NCBI GenBank assembly: GCA_937874515.1
Contig: CALNBV010000111.1
Span: 1-20,740 of the forward strand
Direction: 5' to 3'
Length of the DNA: 20,740 nucleotides
Origin: an uncultured Paenibacillaceae bacterium
GTDB lineage: Bacteria > Bacillota > Bacilli > Aneurinibacillales > Aneurinibacillaceae
Below the pieces are notes generated by a model. It had not been told where the DNA came from. It made no database searches and was given only the letters and a program-made list of their open reading frames with translations. Both the position numbers and the translations under genes were made by a program. Positions 1-5,913 of the stretch are shown piece by piece. Numbering within the stretch: the stretch's first letter is position 1; the number at the start of each line of letters is the position of its first letter.

Positions 1-1
1 G

Positions 2-163
2 ATTCTTAAATTAAGTTCTATAATCAAAGAAATTTGCCAAACCATTTCTTTACCTGAAACACATCTTTCATCCGTTCAAATCATTACAGATTTACGGTTT
101 CCCCACTTGCCTGTGTTAGTTAATCGATGGATTAATCTTCTTAGACATCTTAGAATTACATAA
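2..163 (+). CDS. C-terminal fragment of an unidentified protein (5' end outside window)
   Basis: An open frame runs from the window edge for 53 codons to a TAA stop at 161-163. The readable tail contains SLPETHLSSVQIITDL and ends in WINLLRHLRIT. There is no start codon context because the gene enters from the left. I do not recognise the family. A short open stretch like this can occur by chance, but amino-acid composition looks protein-like and the next gene begins only 120 bases later on the same strand with its own SD, which fits a gene ending here. No clear terminator hairpin follows it. Confidence 0.35.
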   Translation: MLKLSSIIKEICQTISLPETHLSSVQIITDLRFPHLPVLVNRWINLLRHLRIT

Positions 164-245
164 TGTTTGTTAAGTTATCTGACACAAATCCTTTTGTAAA
201 TCCCTTTTCCATGATATCTTATTACATAAATTATTTAACAATTGG

Positions 246-264
246 TTGTGAGATAATCTGACAA
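246..264. promoter_or_regulatory. 19-bp near-perfect palindrome, candidate operator
   Basis: The sequence reads TTGTnAGATnATCTnACAA, symmetric except at one pair and the central base. It lies 19 bases before the ATG at 284 and covers GATAAT (252-257), a possible -10 element, so a bound protein could block transcription. The half-site ATCTGACA recurs at 177-184. The arms resemble the TTGTGA half-sites of the Rex and CRP/FNR families, but spacing is one base longer than the usual Rex site, so the regulator is not assigned. Confidence 0.4.
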
Positions 265-283
265 CGATAAGGGGGTTTTACAG

Positions 284-625
284 ATGGAATTCCTTTTAGT
301 AGGCCAGGGAGATGGAGGGGACTCCCTTTTTGAATTAGCTTCTCAATTAGTTAAAAAAGGTGCTAGTATGCAAGTTTTATATTTAATGGATTCAGAAAGT
401 GAAACAGATTGGTCTACGTGGATAAGAAAATTAGTTCCCTTAGGGGAGTTTTTTCTCACAAAGAAAGGATTAGAAAAAAGGTTACAGGATATCTTGTCTC
501 ATGGGGATAAGGAAATCACCACATTTATTGCAGGTGAAGAACTTTTTCTGCGGGGTATGACTCAAGTTTGTACATCCCTTGGTTTAGAGAAGGAACAAAT
601 TTGCCAAAAAGTCGTTTTTTCTTAA
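284..625 (+). CDS. Small protein resembling a stand-alone NAD(P)-binding module of the ferredoxin-reductase type
   Basis: A 113-residue protein with start ATG preceded by AAGGGGGT. It opens with a hydrophobic strand followed by a Gly-rich turn (MEFLLVGQGDGGDSLFELA), then a second strand (MQVLYLMDSES), and near the C-terminus FIAGEELFLRGMTQVCTSLG. This order resembles the nucleotide-binding half of ferredoxin-NADP reductase-like proteins, where a Gly-rich loop starts the domain and a 'GPE-x-hydrophobic-M' segment sits near the end. No FAD-binding half or Fe-S domain is present, so on its own it would not be a complete reductase. It could also be an unrelated Rossmann-like protein. The fold comparison is inference. 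The palindrome at 246-264 sits just upstream and may control it. Confidence 0.55.
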   Translation: MEFLLVGQGDGGDSLFELASQLVKKGASMQVLYLMDSESETDWSTWIRKLVPLGEFFLTKKGLEKRLQDILSHGDKEITTFIAGEELFLRGMTQVCTSLGLEKEQICQKVVFS

Positions 626-688
626 TTTTTAATGGATAGGAAAAATTTCAGTTGTTCTTCGTCTATACTTATATAGAGGAGGGACAAC

Positions 689-1024
689 ATGAAGAGATTT
701 TTCTTACTTTTTCTTATCATTATTTTAGATTTAGGAGTTATAGGATGCAATCATAATGAGGATGAAGACAGAATTGGCATTCGAGGAATCATCACAAATG
801 TATCCATGAATGAAAAACAAGAAGTAACCAATGTACTGGTTGAAGGGAAAGTAGAGAGTGACACTTCCTTTGATAAAGCCAGTGTGTTTATTACAAAGGA
901 CACCAAAGTAAACTCCCCTGAGACATTAAGAAAAGGCATGAAGGTAGAAGTGATTTTTACAGGGCCTATTGCTGAGTCCTATCCAGTACAGGGAAGGGCA
1001 AAGGTGATCACAGTAATTGAATAG
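689..1024 (+). CDS. Small lipoprotein, DUF3221 (YobA)-like
   Basis: A 111-residue protein with SD GAGGAGGGAC before the ATG. Residues 1-20 form a lipoprotein signal: MKR, a hydrophobic stretch, and the lipobox V-I-G-C with Cys20 as predicted lipid-attachment site. After a short acidic linker the mature part has a beta-rich pattern (GIRGIITNV, VTNVLVEGK, ASVFITKDTKV, GMKVEVIFTGPIAESYPVQGRA). The paired 'threonine-K-V ... L..G..V.V.F.G.V.ESYP.QG.A' layout matches what I recall of DUF3221 lipoproteins such as YobA, whose function is unknown. It stands alone between its own SD and a terminator at 1036-1060. Lipidation would be carried out by the canonical Lgt, not visible here, or conceivably involve the Lgt-like paralogue at 2275. 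Confidence 0.8.
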   Translation: MKRFFLLFLIIILDLGVIGCNHNEDEDRIGIRGIITNVSMNEKQEVTNVLVEGKVESDTSFDKASVFITKDTKVNSPETLRKGMKVEVIFTGPIAESYPVQGRAKVITVIE

Positions 1025-1035
1025 AATGATTACTT

Positions 1036-1060
1036 AAACGCTTATTTTAGGCGTTTTTTT
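1036..1060 (+). terminator. Intrinsic terminator after the lipoprotein gene
   Basis: AAACGC pairs with GCGTTT around a nine-base loop, and the right arm runs straight into seven T residues. It follows the stop codon at 1024 by about a dozen bases. Confidence 0.75.
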
Positions 1061-1114
1061 GTGTCCCTTTTTTCTGTTTTCTATAGAATGGTGAAAAGGA
1101 GAGAAATAATCACC

Positions 1115-1993
1115 ATGATCACAAGTGTATTCGTTTATGGAACCCTGCGTAAAGGGGAATCCAATTACCATTGGATTCGTGACTATGCTAAAAAAACAAA
1201 ATCTGCTTGGGTTAGAGGTTGGCTTTTTGATTTGGGGCCTTATCCTGCCATGATAGAAGGAAGGGGTTGGGTCAAAGGTGAACTTGTAGAATTGAATGAT
1301 TGTGAAATTGCTCTTAAAAAAATCGATGAATTAGAAGGTTATCATGGTCCGGGGAATCCCCAAAATTTATACGAGCGGATTGAAATTGAAGCATGGACTG
1401 AGGAAGGTGAAGAAATCAACTGCCTTGTTTATATTTTTCCCAGGGAGAGAAAGAAAGAATTAGTTATAATGGATCGTTTGCTGCCAGGGGGAGATTGGGC
1501 AAATCGAAAAAATAAACAGGGGTGGATTCCTTATTTCGCCTATGGTTCCTGTATGAATGAAGAATCATTTTCATCTACTGTTGCCGAATATAAAATGATA
1601 GGTCCAGGTAACGTGGAGAACCATCGAGTGGCCTTTACCCGCTGGTCAGAAAAGTGGCAGGGTGGGGTAGCTGATTTAATAGTCTCTCCTGGTGAGCATA
1701 CACAAGGAATTCTGTACGTCATTCATCCTGATGAATTGCAATCCCTGGATCAACGGGAGGGAGCCAGTCCCCATTTAGCCAATCCTTTTTACCGCAGAAC
1801 ATGGGTAGACGTTACGATTGATGGTGTGAAGTTAAAAGCTTTTACCTATAGGGTAGTAAATAAGGAAAAGTCGGAAATTCCCCCGTCAAAAGAGTATATG
1901 GAGACCATTTTGCAAGGGGCTCAGGGGTTAGGCCAGGACTATACAGGAGAATTTCGCAATAGGATGGAAGGATTACGAAGGGAAACAAAATAG
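1115..1993 (+). CDS. Tandem-domain gamma-glutamylcyclotransferase-like (GGCT/AIG2) protein
   Basis: From ATG 1115 the protein has 292 residues; an earlier GTG at 1061 is in frame but overlaps the preceding terminator and has no SD, while AAAGGAG lies before 1115. Residues 4-12 (SVFVYGTLR) and the later KIDELEGYHG (about 69-78) are the classic start motif and catalytic-Glu region of the GGCT/AIG2 fold. A second copy begins near residue 138 (IPYFAYGSCMNEESF) and contains SLDQREGASP, with Glu215 in the equivalent place. Members of the fold release 5-oxoproline from gamma-glutamyl amines or peptides such as glutathione breakdown products; the exact substrate cannot be read from sequence. The double-domain layout means two potential active sites in one chain. 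It is expected to be cytosolic, as no signal peptide or membrane segment is visible. Confidence 0.82.
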   Translation: MITSVFVYGTLRKGESNYHWIRDYAKKTKSAWVRGWLFDLGPYPAMIEGRGWVKGELVELNDCEIALKKIDELEGYHGPGNPQNLYERIEIEAWTEEGEEINCLVYIFPRERKKELVIMDRLLPGGDWANRKNKQGWIPYFAYGSCMNEESFSSTVAEYKMIGPGNVENHRVAFTRWSEKWQGGVADLIVSPGEHTQGILYVIHPDELQSLDQREGASPHLANPFYRRTWVDVTIDGVKLKAFTYRVVNKEKSEIPPSKEYMETILQGAQGLGQDYTGEFRNRMEGLRRETK

Positions 1994-2026
1994 AAGGAGG
2001 GTGGAATAGCCACCTCCTTCTATTTT
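1987..2026. terminator. Strong bidirectional terminator overlapping the GGCT stop codon
   Basis: The arm AAAATAGAAGGAGG pairs with CCTCCTTCTATTTT, with one bulged G near a short loop. It contains the stop codon TAG (1991-1993). T-rich ends exist on both strands, so it can serve the plus-strand GGCT gene and the convergent minus-strand small gene ending at 2035. Confidence 0.85.
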
Positions 2027-2034
2027 GTGGTAAG

Positions 2035-2208
2035 CTAACTTTTCGTATCTTGTTTTTTTGATACATAATATCCAAGAAAAGACACCATGATGGCAATTGG
2101 GATACTATAATAGAATAATAACCAGTTTTTCGTAATCCAGGCGAAAAGCAGGAATAAAATTGGGAAGCCCAGTAAAATCAACAGCAAAGCTCTACATGTT
2201 GAACCCAT
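2035..2208 (-). CDS. Small two-helix membrane protein (57 aa)
   Basis: On the minus strand ATG at 2208 follows AAAGGGGGTT at good spacing and the frame runs 57 codons to TAG at 2035. The protein has two hydrophobic segments (about residues 7-25 ALLLILLGFPILFLLFAWI and 29-48 WLLFYYSIPIAIMVSFLGYY) and a charged tail KKQDTKS, predicting two membrane helices. I recognise no family. The SD, the membrane-protein composition and its tidy placement between a terminator and the divergent Lgt-like gene make it a real gene in my view. Its start lies about 66 bases from the divergent Lgt-like start, so the two may share a regulatory region. Confidence 0.7.
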   Translation of the reverse strand: MGSTCRALLLILLGFPILFLLFAWITKNWLLFYYSIPIAIMVSFLGYYVSKKQDTKS

Positions 2209-2274
2209 GTACTAACCCCCTTTTTGCTATTGTTATTCCTGGTAATCGTTGTTTATGTTCAAAGAAACTCTTGT

Positions 2275-3027
2275 ATGATTGGTGGTTGGACTTCAGTGGC
2301 CTTTCCTTACTATATTCATTTATTAGAATTTAACATTCATCCCCATCTTTTATTTGAAACCCTGGCCTATTTTATAGCAGCTAGAATTTATTTTAAAACC
2401 AGTAAAAAAACAACCTACACCACCTTTGAAAAAATGACCCTTCTAACGTACCTGATTGCCGGGGCTTTTCTCGGTTCGAAAATAGTATCTCTCCTGGAAA
2501 GCCCACTATTTTTGCTGCAGGGGGACTTTCTTCATGCTCTAGAAGGAAAAACAGTGGTGGGGGGATTTCTTGGTGGATGGATTGGAATCGAAATAGCCAA
2601 AAAACAAGTAGGCATGAAGGAGTCCACAGGGGATGCTTTTGTTATTCCTATGGCGGTTGGATTGATGATTGGCCGAATCGGTTGTTTTTTAACAGGGTTA
2701 TCTGATGATACTGTCGGGACACAGACCACACTTCCCTGGGGAGTTGATTTTGGAGATGGGGTGCTCCGCCATCCAGCCCAACTCTATGAAATTGCATTTT
2801 TATTATTTTGGACAACCTTTTTAGTAGTGATGAAAAAGAAAGAGGATCCAAATGGCCTTCTGTTCCGTAAATGGATGGGCGGATATCTGCTATTTCGCTT
2901 TTTTGTTGACTTTATCAAACCCGTGGAACATTTTTATTTTGGTTTAAACAGTATACAGTTAGCCTGCCTTATTGCTTTAGGTATCATAATCCTTCAGTTT
3001 AGAAGATTAATCGGGGTGAGAGAATGA
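2275..3027 (+). CDS. Prolipoprotein diacylglyceryl transferase (Lgt)-like membrane protein, divergent active site
   Basis: About 250 residues with seven or so hydrophobic segments. Lgt family marks are present: GKTVVGGFLGGWIG (the GG-x-x-GG loop), GLMIGRIGCF, HPAQLYE, and the late YLLFRFFVDFIKP with a conserved Arg. True Lgt transfers diacylglyceryl from phosphatidylglycerol to the lipobox Cys of prelipoproteins. Here the key segment that in E. coli Lgt carries Arg143, Asn146, Asn149 and Glu151 reads R-I-G-C-F-L-T-G-L: the Arg is kept but the two Asn and the Glu are Cys, Thr and Leu, and the His/Tyr of the GG loop is Val. It is therefore probably a paralogue with another substrate. Start choice is uncertain: ATG 2275 has no strong SD, and in-frame TTG 2224 and GTG 2296 are alternatives. 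It overlaps the next gene by four bases (ATGA), implying translational coupling. Confidence 0.8.
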   Translation: MIGGWTSVAFPYYIHLLEFNIHPHLLFETLAYFIAARIYFKTSKKTTYTTFEKMTLLTYLIAGAFLGSKIVSLLESPLFLLQGDFLHALEGKTVVGGFLGGWIGIEIAKKQVGMKESTGDAFVIPMAVGLMIGRIGCFLTGLSDDTVGTQTTLPWGVDFGDGVLRHPAQLYEIAFLLFWTTFLVVMKKKEDPNGLLFRKWMGGYLLFRFFVDFIKPVEHFYFGLNSIQLACLIALGIIILQFRRLIGVRE

Positions 3028-4400
3028 GAGATTATTTATTTTTGGAAGTGACCAGTTCATTATGTTCAACCTGTTTGCGCAAAATTGATGCCAAAGTCAT
3101 TGAAAAGGAAGGGAAGATTTATTTACATAAACGGTGCCCTTCTCATGGATTTGAAGAAGTTCTGGTGGCTACAGATGCAGCGTATTGGAAAATGGCAAGG
3201 AATTTCGTGAAGCCATCTGATATGCCGTTGCGTTGGAATACAGAAATTAAGCGGGGGTGTCCCTATGATTGTGGGTTATGCCCTGATCACGAACAGCATT
3301 CTTGCTTAACCCTTTTAGAAATTACGGAACAATGTAATTTATCCTGTCCTGTCTGTTTTGCAGGATCTGGGCCTGAACATGGCCGCCATCGCTCCATGGA
3401 AGAAATTGAAATAATGATTGAGGCCATTATTGCCAATGAGGGACGTCCGGATATTGTGCAAATTAGCGGAGGGGAGCCCACCATCCATCCCAATTTTTTT
3501 GACATAGTAGAATGGTTAAAAAATAGCCCTGTTCGCCATGTCATGATCAATACAAATGGAGTTAAATTAATGGACCGGGAGTTTGTGGAGAGATTAGCGT
3601 CATATAAACCGGGCATTGAAATTTATTTGCAATTTGATAGCCTAAGAAAAGAAACCCTTGAAGAATTACGGGGTGGGGATTTACGGAAAGTTCGCCAACA
3701 GGCCATTGATAACTTAAATGAGTTTGGTTTATCAACAACCCTGGTGGTTACGTTGAAAAAGGGACTAAATGATCAAGAAATAGGGGAAATCATGGATTAC
3801 GCTGTTAAGCAACCTGCTGTACGAGGAATTACTTTTCAACCCATTCAAATAGCAGGACGGTTGGAATCCTTTAATCCCGCTACAGACCGGTTAACATTAA
3901 CAGAAGTACGGAATGGTATCCTACAACAAAGCCCTATTTTTTCAGATGAGGATGTATTGCCTGTACCTTGCCATCCTGACTGTCTGGCTATGGCCTATGC
4001 TTTAAAGGTGGATGGTGAAGTTTATCCTTTAACAGGATTAATTGATAAAGATATTCTGCTAGAAGCAGCGAAGAATACAATTATTTTAGAGAATGATCCT
4101 GAACTATTGCAAAAAGGCCTGTTCCTAAGCCAACTGAAAAATACTTTCTCTTTAAATGTAACCAGTGAGCAGACTGTGAATTGTTTAAGTGAGTTGTTGT
4201 GTTGTTTGCCTAAAGTGAGTATGCCTGAGAATTTATCCTATGATAATGTATTCAGGGTGATTATTATGCAGTTTTTAGATGCTTATAATTTCGATGTTCG
4301 TTCAGTGAAAAAATCTTGTGTCCATATAGCACATCCAGACGGGCGAATCCTTCCTTTTGATACCTATAATCTTTTTTACAGAGAGGGGATTAATCAATGA
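3024..4400 (+). CDS. Radical SAM enzyme of the tetraether lipid synthase-like (Tes, MJ0619/COG1964) family
   Basis: 458 residues. An N-terminal Cys-rich part (Cys14, Cys17, Cys38, then GCPYDCGLCPDHEQHSC with Cys79, 83, 86, 94) precedes the radical SAM cluster motif C104-NLS-C108-PV-C111 and the SAM-binding SGGEPT (148-153). The C-terminal half has PVPCHPDCLAMAYAL (Cys316, Cys320), C387, C393, C394, and FRVIIMQFLDAYNFD followed by CVHIAHPDGRILPF. This order matches the COG1964/Tes family as I recall it; archaeal Tes joins two lipid chains carbon to carbon to make tetraethers, using several Fe-S sites besides the radical SAM cluster. A bacterial member may act on acyl or alkyl lipid chains or another methylene substrate; this is inference. 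The start overlaps the Lgt-like stop as ATGA, and its own stop overlaps the next start in the same way. Confidence 0.85.
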   Translation: MRDYLFLEVTSSLCSTCLRKIDAKVIEKEGKIYLHKRCPSHGFEEVLVATDAAYWKMARNFVKPSDMPLRWNTEIKRGCPYDCGLCPDHEQHSCLTLLEITEQCNLSCPVCFAGSGPEHGRHRSMEEIEIMIEAIIANEGRPDIVQISGGEPTIHPNFFDIVEWLKNSPVRHVMINTNGVKLMDREFVERLASYKPGIEIYLQFDSLRKETLEELRGGDLRKVRQQAIDNLNEFGLSTTLVVTLKKGLNDQEIGEIMDYAVKQPAVRGITFQPIQIAGRLESFNPATDRLTLTEVRNGILQQSPIFSDEDVLPVPCHPDCLAMAYALKVDGEVYPLTGLIDKDILLEAAKNTIILENDPELLQKGLFLSQLKNTFSLNVTSEQTVNCLSELLCCLPKVSMPENLSYDNVFRVIIMQFLDAYNFDVRSVKKSCVHIAHPDGRILPFDTYNLFYREGINQ

Positions 4401-4666
4401 AAAGACAATTTTATGTAGGGGCTTTTTTTGCCACCCTTTTTTTGAACTTGCCTTTGTTTATCTTCTCTTTTGTAATTATGGCTAATTTTGGACTAGGCAT
4501 CCTTATGGCGCTTCTTCTTCTTTTACTAATGAACGCAGTACTAAATGGATTGTTCTTTGTTTTCTTTAAAAACCGTGACATTTATTTTAGCCTGCTTTAT
4601 GGGCAAATTGTAGGGTTGTCTTTTGCTGGTATTCTTCTTACCATGTGTGGAGGGCTTGTGTCTTAG
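4397..4666 (+). CDS. Small three-helix membrane protein, third gene of the Lgt-like/Tes-like operon
   Basis: 89 residues, start ATG overlapping the radical SAM stop by four bases, with GAGAGGGGATT upstream inside that gene. Hydrophobic segments lie at about 7-30, 32-56 and 64-87; basic residues MKR at the start and FKNRD between the second and third segments. I know no family for it. Its strict translational coupling with the two upstream genes suggests a role in the same membrane process, perhaps as a scaffold or lipid-presenting subunit; that is inference. No clear terminator hairpin follows, so transcription could continue into the small gene at 4726. Confidence 0.75.
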   Translation: MKRQFYVGAFFATLFLNLPLFIFSFVIMANFGLGILMALLLLLLMNAVLNGLFFVFFKNRDIYFSLLYGQIVGLSFAGILLTMCGGLVS

Positions 4667-4725
4667 AATAAAAGTTTTTTTACATACAAAAGCTAAAGTA
4701 TATCCCTTTAAAGGAGGAGTGTATT

Positions 4726-4887
4726 TTGGCTAAGCATCAGAAGAAGAAAACTAGTTTGCATTCAAGAGAAGCAGAAAAACAATATACCACAGATGGTGAG
4801 ATCCCAATGCAAATGTCTTCAGCAGGCTATCGCATTAATCTCTCTAAGATGGAGAATGCCGGTGACAAAGAATTAGGGAAAGATTGA
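4726..4887 (+). CDS. Small basic hydrophilic protein (53 aa), unknown
   Basis: TTG start at 4726 lies 8 bases after the strong SD AAAGGAGGAG; the frame ends with TGA at 4885-4887, five bases before a good terminator. The protein begins MAKHQKKKTSLHSREAEKQY and is rich in Lys, Glu and Ser, with no Cys and no membrane segment. Small charged proteins of this kind are common among spore-associated products of Bacillales, but I do not recognise a family and that link is a guess. The SD quality and immediate terminator are the main support for it being translated. Confidence 0.65.
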   Translation: MAKHQKKKTSLHSREAEKQYTTDGEIPMQMSSAGYRINLSKMENAGDKELGKD

Positions 4888-4892
4888 AACAG

Positions 4893-4923
4893 AAAAGCCT
4901 CGATGAATTGTATCGAGGCTTTT
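4893..4923. terminator. Intrinsic terminator
   Basis: AAAAGCCTCGAT pairs perfectly with ATCGAGGCTTTT around a seven-base loop. A T-run ends the plus-strand arm, and the minus-strand arm also ends in TTTT, so it may serve the convergent gene that ends at 4954 as well. Confidence 0.85.
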
Positions 4924-4953
4924 CCTATGTGTGCATTGTTAGCTAAGTTTTCC

Positions 4954-5220
4954 TTAACTAAGTGGCGGTTCAAAGTTCTCATCAGGATTATCATGGGTAG
5001 GATGGGCCGGTTCTACCTGACGAGGAATCCCCTCATGGAATTGACGATTTTCATAAGTGAAGGCTGATTGGGCTAATGCCCCTGTTTCAAAGGTTTCTTT
5101 TCCTAAAGTCTGAGGTGAAGGGCACATTCCATAAGCGCCTTCCGGAAATTCCTCAGGATAGCGTGTCATCCTTTGGCTATATTCTGTGCTGAGTGGTTGA
5201 AACTCTTCCTTTTTGCCCAT
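4954..5220 (-). CDS. Hydrophilic hypothetical protein (88 aa)
   Basis: The start is set at the ATG at 5220, because AAAGGGG lies about ten bases upstream; an in-frame TTG at 5241 would place that SD inside the gene. The protein starts MGKKEEFQPLSTEYSQRM and is rich in Pro, Glu, Gln and aromatic residues (RYPEEFPEGAYG, FTYENRQFHEG, PAHPTHDNPDENFEPPL) with a single Cys and no membrane segment. It resembles the small, poorly structured proteins often seen in spore-forming Bacillales, but I cannot name its family. Its SD sits in the 3' arm of a strong hairpin at 5227-5259, which also ends the upstream gene, so its expression may depend on readthrough and refolding. Confidence 0.7.
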   Translation of the reverse strand: MGKKEEFQPLSTEYSQRMTRYPEEFPEGAYGMCPSPQTLGKETFETGALAQSAFTYENRQFHEGIPRQVEPAHPTHDNPDENFEPPLS

Positions 5221-5226
5221 ATTAAA

Positions 5227-5259
5227 ACTACCCCTTTCCAAAGTTTGGATAGGGGTAGT
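5227..5259 (-). terminator. Near-perfect 33-base palindrome: terminator of the DUF3055 gene that contains the SD of the next gene
   Basis: On the minus strand the arms ACTACCCCT-x-TCCAAA and TTTGGA-x-AGGGGTAGT are complementary apart from one pair, and the second arm is followed by TTTTAAT. The same arm holds the AAAGGGG SD of the gene starting at 5220, so the structure can both terminate transcription and hide a ribosome site. Confidence 0.65.
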
Positions 5260-5289
5260 ATGGACATAAATTCATTGAATTATGCTTAA

Positions 5290-5562
5290 TTAAATGCTTA
5301 CAAATAAAAATTCACGGAGTTCATCAGCGTCCGCTTCATCAATTTGGAATGCTTCTTCCAGATAGCCTTCTTCCTGCAAGTCTTTATGCCCCAGGATGGC
5401 TAATCGATTGGTTTGGATATTTAACACTACGCTTTTTCCATAGAAACGTCCTGTTTTCATAATGACTAAATCAAAGCGAGACTTCTCTCCCATAAAACTT
5501 ACAAAACGGGTTTTGGTTTCTTCCTGATCATCATATAAAAACATCCAATCCCCATGACTCAT
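5290..5562 (-). CDS. DUF3055 (SAV0927-like) conserved hypothetical protein
   Basis: 90 residues from ATG 5562, chosen because GGAGG sits seven bases upstream; the first in-frame ATG at 5568 touches the SD. The sequence contains FLYDDQEETKTRFVSFMGE, a stretch I associate with the DUF3055 family of Bacillales and staphylococci, followed by RFDLVIMKTGRFYGKSVV and a C-terminal DADELREFLFVSI. Function is unknown. It is a small soluble protein with no Cys and no signal. It lies in the yut-like gene block beside YutE, as I recall for Bacillus relatives. Transcription likely ends at the palindrome 5227-5259. Confidence 0.8.
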   Translation of the reverse strand: MSHGDWMFLYDDQEETKTRFVSFMGEKSRFDLVIMKTGRFYGKSVVLNIQTNRLAILGHKDLQEEGYLEEAFQIDEADADELREFLFVSI

Positions 5563-5637
5563 TTTCATCCCTCCTTGCTCGGTCTATGCTTTGCCTATTA
5601 TATGCCAGGAAACGAAGTTATTCAATAAAGTAAACTT

Positions 5638-5673
5638 GGCTGGCGCCAAAGCCTTTAGGCGATGGCGACAGCC
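5638..5673. repeat. 36-base imperfect palindrome (GC-rich)
   Basis: The arms GGCTG-x-CGCCA-xx-GCCT and AGGC-xx-TGGCG-x-CAGCC are complementary with mismatches at regular places. It is clearly richer in G and C than the surrounding intergenic sequence. There is no T-run right after it on either strand, so it does not look like a simple terminator. It may be a dispersed palindromic element or a protein-binding site. Confidence 0.5.
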
Positions 5674-5688
5674 TTAGTTGCACTTACA

Positions 5689-5719
5689 CGTAAAAGAAAG
5701 TGGTATACTTTCTTTTACG
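5689..5719. promoter_or_regulatory. 31-base perfect inverted repeat over an extended -10 sequence
   Basis: Arms of 13 bases, CGTAAAAGAAAGT and ACTTTCTTTTACG, are exactly complementary around a five-base centre. The element contains TGGTATACT (5701-5709), an extended -10 motif, so it looks like an operator laid over a promoter. TTGCAC at 5678-5683 is a possible but badly spaced -35. Confidence 0.5.
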
Positions 5720-5750
5720 GAGAGGAAAGGTGCGAACAACCCATGGGACA

Positions 5751-5759
5751 TGGTATACT
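5751..5759 (+). promoter_or_regulatory. Extended -10 promoter element before the small membrane protein gene
   Basis: TGGTATACT is an extended -10 (TG-n-TATACT), identical to the copy at 5701-5709. No good -35 lies upstream. It is 37 bases before the ATG at 5796. Confidence 0.45.
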
Positions 5760-5795
5760 GTAACGAGAAATTTCGAAAAACTGAGGTGAAGACCT

Positions 5796-5897
5796 ATGAT
5801 GGATATCATGCAAGGGGTAACAATTTTTACAGCCCTGGTGCTCACTTTCGCCATTGTTATTATTGTATCTAAATCAAGAAAGAAGAAGAATCAATAG
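5796..5897 (+). CDS. 33-residue single-helix membrane peptide
   Basis: Start at the first of two adjacent ATG codons, seven bases after GAGGTG; the second ATG (5799) is equally possible. The peptide has MMDIMQG, then a hydrophobic span (about residues 8-25, VTIFTALVLTFAIVIIVS) and a strongly basic tail KSRKKKNQ before TAG. This predicts one membrane helix with the tail in the cytoplasm. Many Bacillales carry such tiny membrane peptides; its family and function are unknown to me. It lies 16 bases before yutE and probably shares its transcript. A longer open frame at 5678-5872 in another phase looks like an artefact. Confidence 0.65.
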   Translation: MMDIMQGVTIFTALVLTFAIVIIVSKSRKKKNQ

Positions 5898-5913
5898 CAG
5901 GAGAGATTAAACT

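Noticed and set aside
246..264. Fur or PerR box
   Set aside because: The symmetric ATAATnATTAT core of those sites is absent.
5678..5872. 64-residue open frame on the plus strand
   Set aside because: No SD, odd composition, and it overlaps a perfect inverted repeat, promoter-like elements and the better supported 33-residue gene at 5796 in another frame.
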